64,000 nt of DNA from an uncultured Porphyromonadaceae bacterium (GTDB taxonomy: Bacteria > Bacteroidota > Bacteroidia > Bacteroidales > Coprobacteraceae): contig URAV01000009.1 in the NCBI GenBank assembly GCA_900545915.1, positions 1 to 64,000 on the forward strand, read 5' to 3'. Each line of letters opens with the position of its first letter. Within the stretch, counting starts at the first letter, position 1. The notes beneath the pieces were generated by a model, which was not told the DNA's origin, made no database searches, and saw nothing but the letters and a program-made list of their open reading frames with translations. Shown piece by piece: positions 1 to 8,513 of the stretch. The translations under genes and the position numbers were made by a program.

Positions 1-61
1 AGAAAAATATCCTCGAAAGAAACTCTCAAATCTGACCCGAGCAAAATTTAGACAGCCTCTA
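1..61 (+). repeat. Dispersed MITE-like repeat, right half (cut by window edge)
   Basis: This is the right-hand half of the ~175-bp repeat found complete at 9567, 23798, 29037 and 41995. It runs through the shared stretch with ATCCTCGAAAGAAACTCTCA and ends in the inverted terminus AAAATTTAGACAGCCTCT. The left half lies outside the window. It sits downstream of ridA. Confidence 0.85.
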
Positions 62-86
62 AGACATCTTCTGTTCAAAAAAATCT

Positions 87-464
87 TTATTTTACAGCTA
101 CTATTTCTATTTCTACTAATGCTCCTTTAGGCAACTCTTTAACAGCTACTGCAGAACGTGCCGGAAAAGATCCTGAAAATTGAGTCGCATACACAGCATT
201 CATATCTATAAAAAGCGACATGTCCGCAAGAAAAACCGTTGTCTTTACAATATCATCAAACGTATAACCTGCTTCTTCCAATACGGCTTTAATATTAGAA
301 AAGACTTGTGCCGTCTGTTCTTTAATTCCTCCTTCTACGATTTCAGAAGTAGCCGGATTAATAGGTATTTGCCCGGAAGCAAAAAGCATATTTCCAACTT
401 CTATCGCTTGACTATACGGGCCTATCGCAGCAGGAGCTGCCTTTGTAGCTATTACTTTTTTCAT
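87..464 (-). CDS. ridA: RidA family enamine/imine deaminase
   Basis: This is a 125-aa protein of the RidA/YjgF/YER057c family, whose usual length is about 125-130 aa. RidA hydrolyses reactive enamine/imine intermediates released by PLP enzymes such as threonine dehydratase, protecting other enzymes in the cytosol. Family marks seen are GPYSQAI near residue 15, the FASGQIPINP stretch near 28-37, and the C-terminal block with ARSAVAV followed by LPKGALVEIEIVA. That block holds the substrate-binding arginine and the conserved glutamate. The start codon is the ATG at 462-464; a TATCTTTG element (minus strand, 490-497) lies about 25 bp upstream and fits a Bacteroidetes -7 box. It is transcribed away from the small gene at 530 and appears monocistronic. 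Confidence 0.95.
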   Translation of the reverse strand: MKKVIATKAAPAAIGPYSQAIEVGNMLFASGQIPINPATSEIVEGGIKEQTAQVFSNIKAVLEEAGYTFDDIVKTTVFLADMSLFIDMNAVYATQFSGSFPARSAVAVKELPKGALVEIEIVAVK

Positions 465-529
465 CTTTTTTTATTTTATATTAAACATACAAAGATAATC
501 AATAATACGGAGAAGACATCAATTATGAA

Positions 530-801
530 ATGAATGTCAATAACAAGCGTTATCAAGCCGTTTTTTATCAAAAATCGACAACTATAGATTCCACAACTAC
601 TAAAAAAGAGGTAAGAGCTCTCCTATTATCTAAATATTCAGAAGAACAATTAGCAAATCCGACAGAAAAAAATCTTATTATGACGACCAAATTATTAAAA
701 TTCCTTCTGGAAAATGCGTAAAACAAATAGGGGTATATAAGTATCTAACAAAGGATGGATTTGAAAAAACTGTACCTATCGTTGACATCCGAAAAAAATA
801 A
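530..801 (+). pseudogene. Small hypothetical gene with frameshift at an A7 run
   Basis: From the ATG at 530 the frame codes 63 aa and stops at 721. A different frame (-1), open from about 631, continues with a much more protein-like sequence and stops at the TAA at 799-801; it contains SYYDDQIIKIPSGKCVKQIG and ends in PIVDIRKK. The two frames can be joined with one shift at the run of seven A residues at 666-672, giving a product of about 90 aa. A strong terminator follows directly at 820-858, as expected if the gene ends at 801. No known domain is recognised. It may be a decayed gene, an assembly error in the homopolymer, a phase-variable tract or a -1 recoding site. The existence of a gene here is only moderately sure. 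Confidence 0.45.
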
Positions 802-819
802 ACATGTTATGTTTTGGAT

Positions 820-858
820 AAAACAGCCGACACCCGATAGAAGTGCCGGCTGTTTTTA
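820..858 (+). terminator. Rho-independent terminator
   Basis: The inverted repeat AAAACAGCCG...CGGCTGTTTT has an internal CAC/GTG extension and is followed by a short T run. It closes the small frame-disrupted gene at 530-801. Confidence 0.75.
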
Positions 859-1051
859 TAAATTAGGTGTCTATCCTTTTCTGACAATAAGATTATAGTT
901 ATTTAACACTTATAGTTATTGTACTAAATCAGATAAGAAAAATGTTTCTTAGATACTGTAAAGACGACACAAAGGGGGAATCTTATTGTACAAAATACAA
1001 ATAGAATATCCGACATACAAAATAAAACTGCTAAATAAAAGGTGATTAGGC

Positions 1052-1082
1052 TTTTATTTCAAAAATATATCTTCTATATTTG
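1052..1082 (+). promoter_or_regulatory. Probable promoter of the xylose operon
   Basis: TATATTTG at 1075-1082 matches the Bacteroidetes -7 consensus TAnnTTTG. The -33 region at the right distance is only T-rich (TTTT at 1052-1055). Transcription would start near 1088, giving a 5' leader of about 30 nt before the regulator gene. No clear operator palindrome was identified. Confidence 0.6.
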
Positions 1083-1117
1083 ACATACGAATTTCTAAAA
1101 AAGGTAAGTTATTCGCT

Positions 1118-1840
1118 ATGAAAACACACGCTTATAACCCTCATGTTTCTGTAGATTGTGTCCTTATCGGATTTAACGGAGAATCGTTAAAAGTCTTACT
1201 TACGGAACAAAGTGAAACTCCCAATAATAAAAAAGGAAGCGGTATGAAACTACCGGGTCGTCCGATATTTGATGATGAAGATCTGGATGAAGCTGCACAT
1301 AAAGTTCTTTTAGAAATTACCGGAATGAACGATCCGTATCTAAAACAATTTAAAACTTTCGGTGCTCCCGATCGAACCAATAACCCTGATGATTTATCTT
1401 GGTTAGAAGAAACGACTCAAGTAAAAATGGGACGCATCGTCACAATCGGCTATATGTCGGTCATTCGCATCACGAACAAAATGAATATGAATTTTCAAAA
1501 TCATAAAGTTACTTGGTGTCCTGTTCAAGAATTGCCACGTCTTGCTTTTGACCATAAAAATATTATTGAAGAAGCTATACGAGAAATAAGACGTACTTCT
1601 AAACTATATCCGGCTATTTTATTCGAATTATTACCTGCTAAATTCACAGCCTTAGAATTACGTCGCTTATATGAAGTGATCTACGATAAGGAAATGGATG
1701 TAAGGAATTTTCATAAAAAAATAACTGCAATGCCTTATGTCATAGCATTAGAAGAAAAACAAACGAATGTCGCACACAGGGCTGCCAGATATTATCGGTT
1801 CGATAAAAAAACATATAACAAACTATACGGACAATATTAG
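1118..1840 (+). CDS. xylR: NUDIX-domain transcriptional regulator of xylose use (XylR/AraR-like)
   Basis: This 240-aa protein has an N-terminal NUDIX hydrolase fold (about residues 5-140) fused to a C-terminal winged helix (about 160-235). That is the architecture of NrtR-like sugar regulators in Bacteroidetes, such as AraR and XylR. The NUDIX box is degenerate: after LPGRP, the expected REVxEExG reads HKVLLEITG, so the catalytic Arg and one Glu are lost. The domain therefore probably senses a sugar or sugar phosphate rather than hydrolysing nucleotides. It is the first gene of a same-strand unit with xylB 30 bp downstream, then xylA and xylE, which strongly suggests autoregulation and control of D-xylose catabolism. 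The inducing ligand cannot be read from the sequence. Confidence 0.85.
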   Translation: MKTHAYNPHVSVDCVLIGFNGESLKVLLTEQSETPNNKKGSGMKLPGRPIFDDEDLDEAAHKVLLEITGMNDPYLKQFKTFGAPDRTNNPDDLSWLEETTQVKMGRIVTIGYMSVIRITNKMNMNFQNHKVTWCPVQELPRLAFDHKNIIEEAIREIRRTSKLYPAILFELLPAKFTALELRRLYEVIYDKEMDVRNFHKKITAMPYVIALEEKQTNVAHRAARYYRFDKKTYNKLYGQY

Positions 1841-1870
1841 GATTATCAACTTTAAATCATCATAAAGCAA

Positions 1871-3358
1871 ATGTATTTATTAGGATATGACATAGGAAGC
1901 TCTTCTGTAAAAGCATCATTAGTGGATGCTCAAAGCGGATTATGCGTAGCTTCGGATTTTTTCCCGAAACAGGAAATGGAAATTATCGCTGTAAAATCAG
2001 GTTGGGCGGAACAAAATCCCGAACAATGGTGGAAAAATCTGAAATTGGCTACAGAGTCGGTACTCAAACAATCTAATGTCGATGCATCCGATATAAAAGC
2101 AATCGGTATTTCGTATCAAATGCACGGTCTCGTCGTCGTAGACAAGAACCAAAAAGTATTGCGTCCGGCAATCATCTGGTGCGATAGTCGTGCAGTACCT
2201 TATGGAGAAAAGGCATTTGAAACTCTCGGAAAAGAGTACTGCCTTTCTCATCTATTAAACTCTCCGGGTAATTTTACGGCCTCAAAATTAGCATGGATAA
2301 AAGCTAACGAACCGGAAATTTTTGAGAAAATAGACAAAATAATGTTGCCGGGAGACTACATCGCCATGAAATTAACAGGCAACAGTTGTACAACTATATC
2401 CGGATTGTCCGAAGGTATTTTTTGGGATTTCAAGAACGAGACTATCTCAAAAGAACTAATGGACTACTACGGATTTGATCAAAGTTTGATTGCCTCGATC
2501 GTCCCGACATTCGGACTACAAGGTGAGATGAATGCCGAAGCTGCAGCAACATTAGGATTAAAAGTCGGTACTCCCGTTACCTACCGTGCCGGAGATCAAC
2601 CTAATAACGCATTATCCTTAAATGTTCTAAATCCCGGAGAAATCGCATCTACTGCAGGGACATCCGGTGTGGTTTACGGAATTAACGGTCACGTTAACTA
2701 TGATCCATTATCGAGAGTCAACACTTTCGCCCATGTAAACCATGATAAAACAAATACTCGGCTCGGTGTATTACTTTGTATAAATGGGACCGGTATTCTA
2801 AACTCATGGATCAAACGGAATATAGCAACTGCCGATACATCCTATGCAGACATGAATGACCTTGCATCTCAAATAAAAATAGGTGCTGACGGTGTGAGCA
2901 TCATACCTTTTGGCAATGGGGCGGAACGCATTTTACAAAATCGAGAAATATCAGCATCCGTACACGGCATAAATTATAACATACATGATAAACGTCACCT
3001 GATGCGTGCAGCACAGGAAGGTATAGTATTCTCGTTCAAATACGGAATGGAGATCATGGAAAGTATCGGGATTGATATTCATACGATCAAGGCCGGACAC
3101 GCCAACATGTTTTTGAGTCCGTTATTTAGAAATACTCTGTCCGGAATCACTCAGGCAACAATAGAACTGTATGATACAGACGGTTCGGTAGGGGCAGCCA
3201 AAGGTGCAGGAATAGGTGCAGGAATTTATAAAAACGCTAAAGAGGCTTTTGCATCATTAAAGAAAATAGAGGTGATCGAACCAGAAATAAAAAACATCGC
3301 AGCTTATCAAAGTGCATATAATTTGTGGAAGAAAAGACTTGAAGAGTCTATGAAATAA
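1871..3358 (+). CDS. xylB: Xylulokinase
   Basis: This 495-aa FGGY-family carbohydrate kinase phosphorylates D-xylulose to D-xylulose 5-phosphate, which enters the pentose phosphate pathway. It shows the N-terminal phosphate-binding start LGYDIGSSSVKASLVD (residues 3-18), the substrate region YQMHGLV near 82, the WCDSRA motif near 104, the GDQPNNA segment near 240 with the catalytic aspartate, and the C-terminal ATP-binding GGH-like region KAGHANMFLSPLFRNTL. Length is normal for bacterial XylB. It lies between the NUDIX regulator and xylA, with 29 bp to xylA, the standard Bacteroidetes order. The context excludes most other FGGY substrates. Confidence 0.95.
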   Translation: MYLLGYDIGSSSVKASLVDAQSGLCVASDFFPKQEMEIIAVKSGWAEQNPEQWWKNLKLATESVLKQSNVDASDIKAIGISYQMHGLVVVDKNQKVLRPAIIWCDSRAVPYGEKAFETLGKEYCLSHLLNSPGNFTASKLAWIKANEPEIFEKIDKIMLPGDYIAMKLTGNSCTTISGLSEGIFWDFKNETISKELMDYYGFDQSLIASIVPTFGLQGEMNAEAAATLGLKVGTPVTYRAGDQPNNALSLNVLNPGEIASTAGTSGVVYGINGHVNYDPLSRVNTFAHVNHDKTNTRLGVLLCINGTGILNSWIKRNIATADTSYADMNDLASQIKIGADGVSIIPFGNGAERILQNREISASVHGINYNIHDKRHLMRAAQEGIVFSFKYGMEIMESIGIDIHTIKAGHANMFLSPLFRNTLSGITQATIELYDTDGSVGAAKGAGIGAGIYKNAKEAFASLKKIEVIEPEIKNIAAYQSAYNLWKKRLEESMK

Positions 3359-3387
3359 AATAATAACTTTTTATAAAACAAAAAACT

Positions 3388-4704
3388 ATGGCAACAAAAG
3401 AGTATTTTCCCGGCATTGGAAAAATTAAATTTGAAGGTGTAGAAAGTAAAAATCCGATGGCTTTCCGGTATTATGATGCTGAAAAAGTCGTAATGGGTAA
3501 AAAAATGAAAGATTGGTTGAAATTTTCTATGGCTTGGTGGCATACACTATGTGCAGAAGGTGGAGACCAATTCGGAGGAGGAACAAAAAAATTTCCGTGG
3601 AACGATTCTGAAAACCCGGTAGAAGCTGCAAAACACAAAATGGATGCAGGATTTGAATTCATGCAAAAAATGGGAATCGAATACTACTGTTTCCACGATG
3701 TCGATTTAGTTGCAGAAGCTGAAACTATCGAAGAATATGAAGCAAATTTAAAAGAAATCGTAGCTTACGCTAAAAAGAAACAAGCAGAAACCGGAATTAA
3801 ATTACTCTGGGGTACTGCTAATGTATTCGGACACGCACGTTATATGAATGGTGCAGCAACTAATCCTGATTTCGATGTAGTAGCACGGGCTGCCGTTCAA
3901 ATCAAGAATGCTATTGATGCCACTATCGAATTAGGCGGAACTAATTATGTATTCTGGGGTGGACGTGAAGGTTATATGTCTCTTTTGAACACCGATCAAA
4001 AACGCGAAAAAGAACATTTAGCCCAAATGTTGAAAATAGCTCGGGATTATGCTCGTTCAAAAGGTTTTAAAGGGACTTTCCTAATCGAACCTAAACCTAT
4101 GGAACCGACAAAACATCAATACGATGTAGATACAGAAACTGTTATCGGATTCTTAAAAGCTCATGGTCTGGATAAAGATTTTAAAGTAAACATCGAAGTC
4201 AATCATGCAACATTGGCAGGACACACATTCGAACATGAATTATGCGTAGCAGTGGACAACGGCATGTTAGGTTCTATCGATGCTAACCGCGGAGACTATC
4301 AAAACGGGTGGGATACAGACCAATTTCCTATTGATAATTTCGAATTGACTCAAGCAATGATGCAAATTATCCGTAACGGTGGGTTCGGTAACGGCGGTAC
4401 TAATTTTGACGCTAAAACTCGTCGTAATTCTACTGATCTTGAAGATATTTTTATTGCACACATTGCAGGTATGGACGTTATGGCCAGAGCATTATTAAGT
4501 GCAGCCAAACTGTTGGAAGAATCTCCTTACAAAAAAATGCTGGCTGACCGTTACGCTTCTTTCGATTCAGGTAAAGGTAAAGAATTTGAAGAAGGGAAAT
4601 TGTCTCTGGAAGACATCGTAGCTTACGCTAAAGCTAACGGTGAACCTAAACAAACCAGCGGCAAACAAGAATTGTACGAAGCAATCGTAAATATGTATTG
4701 CTAA
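3388..4704 (+). CDS. xylA: Xylose isomerase
   Basis: This 438-aa class II xylose isomerase interconverts D-xylose and D-xylulose in the cytosol using two divalent metal ions. Class II length and the N-terminal extension are present. Catalytic FHDVDL (His103, Asp106) is intact, as are the metal-ligand motifs LIEPKPMEPTKHQYD, NIEVNHATLAGHTFEHE and SIDANRGDYQNGWDTDQFP. Codon use is strongly biased, in line with high expression. It is separated from xylE by a hairpin at 4716-4747 that may lower read-through to the transporter gene. Confidence 0.98.
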   Translation: MATKEYFPGIGKIKFEGVESKNPMAFRYYDAEKVVMGKKMKDWLKFSMAWWHTLCAEGGDQFGGGTKKFPWNDSENPVEAAKHKMDAGFEFMQKMGIEYYCFHDVDLVAEAETIEEYEANLKEIVAYAKKKQAETGIKLLWGTANVFGHARYMNGAATNPDFDVVARAAVQIKNAIDATIELGGTNYVFWGGREGYMSLLNTDQKREKEHLAQMLKIARDYARSKGFKGTFLIEPKPMEPTKHQYDVDTETVIGFLKAHGLDKDFKVNIEVNHATLAGHTFEHELCVAVDNGMLGSIDANRGDYQNGWDTDQFPIDNFELTQAMMQIIRNGGFGNGGTNFDAKTRRNSTDLEDIFIAHIAGMDVMARALLSAAKLLEESPYKKMLADRYASFDSGKGKEFEEGKLSLEDIVAYAKANGEPKQTSGKQELYEAIVNMYC

Positions 4705-4715
4705 TTCGCACTACT

Positions 4716-4747
4716 AAAGTGATAAGGGATAAATCCCTTATCACTTT
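4716..4747 (+). terminator. Intercistronic hairpin between xylA and xylE
   Basis: AAAGTGATAAGGG pairs exactly with CCCTTATCACTTT. The T tract is short (TTTTGC), so this may be a partial terminator or an mRNA-end stabiliser inside the operon rather than a full stop. Confidence 0.75.
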
Positions 4748-4789
4748 TGCATAATATCAACTTTAACTTCATTATCTTACTTAGACACT

Positions 4790-6238
4790 ATGAACAATAC
4801 AACTACAGAAGGGAGTAAATTTTATTTATACTCCATCACAGCTGTAGCAATCTTAGGAGGTTTGCTATTCGGTTACGATACAGCTGTTGTTTCTGGTGCA
4901 GAAAAAGGGTTAGAAGCCTTTTTCCTTACCGCCACTGATTTTCAATATGACAAGATATTACATGGTATTACCTCTTCCAGCGCTTTATTGGGCTGTGTTA
5001 TCGGAGGTGCGATCTCCGGTATAGCGGCATTGCGCTTAGGTCGTCGTAACTCTTTACGTCTGGCTTCAGTTTTACTTTTACTTTCAGCATTAGGTTCATA
5101 CGATCCTGAATTTTTATTTTTTAAACATGGAGAAGCGAACTTAAATGTCTTGATAGCATTTAACTTTTATCGTATTTTAGGAGGTGTCGGTGTAGGACTT
5201 GCTTCTGCAATATCTCCTATGTATATTGCAGAAATAGCTCCGTCCGAAATACGCGGTACTCTTGTTTCTTGCAATCAATTTGCCATTATATTCGGTATGT
5301 TGGTCGTATATTTTGTCAACTACTTGATTTTAGGCGACCATCAGAACCCTATTATATTGAAAGATGCTCAAGGCGTACTCTCGGTAAGTCCGGAATCTGA
5401 CATGTGGACAGTAAAAGAAGGCTGGCGTTATATGTTCGGATCAGAATCATATCCGGCAATACTTTTCGGAATTTTACTATTTTTTGTACCTAAAACTCCT
5501 CGATATTTGGTGTTGATAGAACAAGAAGAGAAAGCTTTCTCTATTTTAGAGAAAATCAACGGACAGAAAAAGGCTAAAGAGATACTCAACGACATAAAAA
5601 GTACGGTACACGAAAAAACTGAAAAGTTGTTTACCTATGGTGTTCCGGTAATCATTATCGGTATATTATTATCGGTATTCCAACAAGCTATCGGGATCAA
5701 TGCGGTTTTATATTATGCTCCCCGCATGTTTGAAAATGCCGGAGCCGAAGGCGGTGGTATGATGCAAACCGTGATTATGGGTATCGTTAATATCCTTTTC
5801 ACTCTTGTTGCAATCTTTACAGTCGACAGATTCGGTCGCAAACCGTTATTAATTATCGGATCTATCGGTATGGCTATCGGTGCATTTGCCGTAGCTATAT
5901 GTGACAATATCGGTCTTAAGGGTATTATCCCTGTTCTTTCCATTATTGTATATGCAGCTTTCTTTATGATGTCTTGGGGGCCTATTTGTTGGGTACTAAT
6001 TTCAGAAATATTCCCTAATACGATTCGAGGAAAAGCTGTCGCTATTGCAGTAGCATTCCAATGGGTATTCAACTATATCGTATCTTCTACATTCCCGCCT
6101 CTATACGAATTCAGTCCTATGTTCGCATACAGTTTGTATGGTATCATCTGCGTAATTGCAGCGATCTTCGTATGGCGTTTTGTTCCCGAAACTAAAGGTA
6201 AAACTCTGGAAGATATGAGTAAATTGTGGAAAAAATAA
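4790..6238 (+). CDS. xylE: D-xylose:H+ symporter (MFS sugar porter)
   Basis: This 482-aa major-facilitator sugar porter has about 12 transmembrane helices. Family signatures are seen: GGLLFGYDTAVVSG in helix 1, RLGRRNSL in loop 2-3, RILGGVGVGLASAISPMYIAEIAP in the helix 4-5 region, PKTPRYLV after helix 6, QQAIGINAVLYYAP in helix 7, DRFGRKPLL in loop 8-9, and the closing PETKGKTLE. These match XylE and related proton-coupled xylose transporters. It brings D-xylose across the inner membrane for XylA and XylB encoded just upstream. It ends 20 bp before a strong terminator. Confidence 0.95.
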   Translation: MNNTTTEGSKFYLYSITAVAILGGLLFGYDTAVVSGAEKGLEAFFLTATDFQYDKILHGITSSSALLGCVIGGAISGIAALRLGRRNSLRLASVLLLLSALGSYDPEFLFFKHGEANLNVLIAFNFYRILGGVGVGLASAISPMYIAEIAPSEIRGTLVSCNQFAIIFGMLVVYFVNYLILGDHQNPIILKDAQGVLSVSPESDMWTVKEGWRYMFGSESYPAILFGILLFFVPKTPRYLVLIEQEEKAFSILEKINGQKKAKEILNDIKSTVHEKTEKLFTYGVPVIIIGILLSVFQQAIGINAVLYYAPRMFENAGAEGGGMMQTVIMGIVNILFTLVAIFTVDRFGRKPLLIIGSIGMAIGAFAVAICDNIGLKGIIPVLSIIVYAAFFMMSWGPICWVLISEIFPNTIRGKAVAIAVAFQWVFNYIVSSTFPPLYEFSPMFAYSLYGIICVIAAIFVWRFVPETKGKTLEDMSKLWKK

Positions 6239-6257
6239 TTTTTATATTTCTAGCATC

Positions 6258-6289
6258 AAAAGCGGCGAAATATATCGCCGCTTTTTTTA
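6258..6289 (+). terminator. Terminator of the xylose operon
   Basis: The GC-rich hairpin AAAGCGGCGA...TCGCCGCTTT is followed by a run of T. It is a textbook Rho-independent terminator 20 bp after xylE. Confidence 0.92.
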
Positions 6290-6342
6290 TACCTACTGAA
6301 CCAAAATAAGATACTAACAGAACATAAAAAAGCATTCTCACA

Positions 6343-6374
6343 TTTGATTTGTAAAACAAACAAGGATATATTTG
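6343..6374 (+). promoter_or_regulatory. Promoter of the SLC13-type transporter gene
   Basis: TTTG at 6343-6346, a 20-bp spacer and TATATTTG at 6367-6374 match the Bacteroidetes -33/-7 pattern. The predicted start lies about 63 nt before the ATG at 6443. Confidence 0.7.
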
Positions 6375-6442
6375 CAACAAAATAAGCTCTAAATCTGTAT
6401 TATATCTTACAAAGATATTATTATAACTTATATTCGATTTTT

Positions 6443-8305
6443 ATGTACATAACCCTCACTATCTTAGTATTATCCGCAATTTTCTTCATGAACGGCAAAA
6501 TTCGTTCGGATGTGGTAGCTCTTTGTGCACTCGTGCTTCTTTTAGTTTTTCAAATATTGACTCCGGAAGAAGCGTTATCAGGATTTTCCAATTCCATTGT
6601 CATTATGATGGTAGGGTTATTTGTTGTCGGAGGTGCTATTTTTCAGACCGGATTGGCTAAAATGATCAGTGCGAAAATATTAAGGATGGCAGGCAAAAGC
6701 GAACTGAAACTATTCATCCTTGTCATGCTGGTAACCGCTGCAATCGGAGCATTTGTCAGCAATACAGGAACAGTTGCTCTGATGTTACCCATCGTCGTCA
6801 GTTTGGCTTTAAGCGCAAACATGAACGCCAGCCGTCTGCTCATACCGTTAGCATTCGCAAGCAGCATGGGAGGTATGATGACTTTAATCGGAACTCCGCC
6901 TAACCTTGTCATTCAAAATACGCTGACAGAAAACGGATATGCACCCCTTTCTTTTTTTTCTTTCACTCCGGTAGGTATTATTTGTGTCCTGACAGGTATC
7001 ATCGTACTTATTCCGTTAAGCAAAATATTTCTTTCCAAAAAAGGACAAAACAACGATAATAAAATAAACAGAAACAAATCTTTGAATGAATTAGTTAAAG
7101 AATACCAACTTGCAGATAATTTATTCAGAATAAAAGTAAATCCTAAATCTCCTGTTATCGGGAAAAATGTAGTCGAACTGGATATTCGAAATAAATACGG
7201 GTTGAATGTTCTGGAAGTACGACGTATTTCTCAGTCTCAATCTCGTTTCTTAAAGTCGGTCAATCAAAAACTTGCAACTGATACGACATTACAAAACGAA
7301 GATGTAATTTATGTAATGGGAGATTTCGACCGAATACACCAAATTGCACAAGAATTAGATCTTTACATTATCAATTCGCATACTACCGAAGAATCCGGAA
7401 AGAATAACGAGAACTCTCTCGATTTTTATGATATCGGTATCGCCGAAATTTTATTGATGCCAAATTCGCGCCTCATCAATCAAAGTGTTAAAGACGCCGG
7501 GTTCAGAGATAAATATAGCCTGAATGTACTCGGAATACGACGAAAAAAGGAATATATTTTACATGATATAAAAGATGAAAAAATCCACTCGGGAGACGTA
7601 TTACTCGTGCAAGGAACATGGAATGATATAGCCCGGTTAAACGAAGATCAGTCTGAATGGGTCGTATTAGGCCAACCACTTACCGAAGCTGCCAAAGTGA
7701 CTTTAGATTATAAAGCTCCTGTCGCTGCAACAATCATGGTTCTTATGATAGCTGCAATGATGTTCGATTTTATTCCGATCGCTCCTGTGACAGCTGTTAT
7801 GATAGCCGGACTGCTAATGGTTCTTACCGGATGTTTTCGAAATGTAGAATCGGCCTATAAAACCATTAACTGGGAAAGTATCGTGCTCATTGCAGCAATG
7901 CTACCTATGTCCTTAGCTCTGGAAAAAACAGGTGCATCAAAAGTCATTTCACACTCGTTGGTTACAGGATTAGGACAATACGGTCCGATCATACTGCTGG
8001 CAGGAGTTTATTTTACGACGTCATTGATGACGATGTTTATCAGTAATACAGCTACAGCAGTATTGCTTGCTCCCATCGCAATGCAATCGGCTATAGGTAT
8101 TGGAGTAAGCCCCTATCCTTTCTTATTTGCCGTAACCGTTGCGGCAAGTATGTGTTTTGCATCTCCGTTTTCTACACCTCCGAACGCATTAGTAATGCCG
8201 GCAGGACAATATACATTTATGGATTATGTGAAAGTCGGATTGCCTCTCCAAATTATTATCGGAATTATCATGATTTTTACTTTACCTCTTATATTTCCGT
8301 TTTAA
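6443..8305 (+). CDS. SLC13/DASS-type anion permease with two TrkA-C domains
   Basis: This 620-aa inner-membrane transporter of the SLC13/ArsB-like fold has helices in an N-terminal block (about 1-195) and a C-terminal block (about 420-620). Each half carries the re-entrant motif type seen in this family: SNTGTVALMLP with GTPPNLVIQ in the first half, SNTATAVLLAPIA with FSTPPNALV in the second. Between them lie two tandem RCK_C (TrkA-C) domains (about 215-400), which usually bind small ligands and gate transport. Proteins of this layout (YfbS-like) transport sulfate, citrate/succinate or other anions; the substrate cannot be told here. It has its own promoter and terminator region and is probably monocistronic. 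Confidence 0.88.
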   Translation: MYITLTILVLSAIFFMNGKIRSDVVALCALVLLLVFQILTPEEALSGFSNSIVIMMVGLFVVGGAIFQTGLAKMISAKILRMAGKSELKLFILVMLVTAAIGAFVSNTGTVALMLPIVVSLALSANMNASRLLIPLAFASSMGGMMTLIGTPPNLVIQNTLTENGYAPLSFFSFTPVGIICVLTGIIVLIPLSKIFLSKKGQNNDNKINRNKSLNELVKEYQLADNLFRIKVNPKSPVIGKNVVELDIRNKYGLNVLEVRRISQSQSRFLKSVNQKLATDTTLQNEDVIYVMGDFDRIHQIAQELDLYIINSHTTEESGKNNENSLDFYDIGIAEILLMPNSRLINQSVKDAGFRDKYSLNVLGIRRKKEYILHDIKDEKIHSGDVLLVQGTWNDIARLNEDQSEWVVLGQPLTEAAKVTLDYKAPVAATIMVLMIAAMMFDFIPIAPVTAVMIAGLLMVLTGCFRNVESAYKTINWESIVLIAAMLPMSLALEKTGASKVISHSLVTGLGQYGPIILLAGVYFTTSLMTMFISNTATAVLLAPIAMQSAIGIGVSPYPFLFAVTVAASMCFASPFSTPPNALVMPAGQYTFMDYVKVGLPLQIIIGIIMIFTLPLIFPF

Positions 8306-8349
8306 AAGCATTCTCTCTTCTTTAAGTTTCAGTGTCGGTCTTAGAACCG

Positions 8350-8392
8350 CCTGTCGAAATTTTGCACAAATATTTTTTGAGAGATGTTGTCG
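8350..8392 (+). repeat. Short degenerate repeat shared with 55107-55150
   Basis: The segment with CTGTCGAAATTTTGCA, an AT-rich run and GAGATGTT matches 55107-55150 with a few changes. Its first part resembles the terminus of the ~175-bp dispersed repeat, but the inner part differs, so it may be a related subfamily or a decayed copy. Confidence 0.45.
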
Positions 8393-8452
8393 AGTCACTC
8401 TTTCTACACATTATAACTAAGTAGTCTTACGTAACAATATCAAAATCATAAA

Positions 8453-8491
8453 AATAACCCTTTCAGTACATTTATTTCTGAAAGGGTTATT
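8453..8491 (-). terminator. Bidirectional terminator between SLC13 permease and glycosyltransferase
   Basis: AATAACCCTTTCAG pairs with CTGAAAGGGTTATT across a 12-nt loop. On the minus strand it is followed by TTTTTAT, so it best serves the glycosyltransferase gene; it can also stop the converging permease transcript. Confidence 0.8.
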
Positions 8492-8513
8492 ATCCTCTAT
8501 AATCATTCAATTA

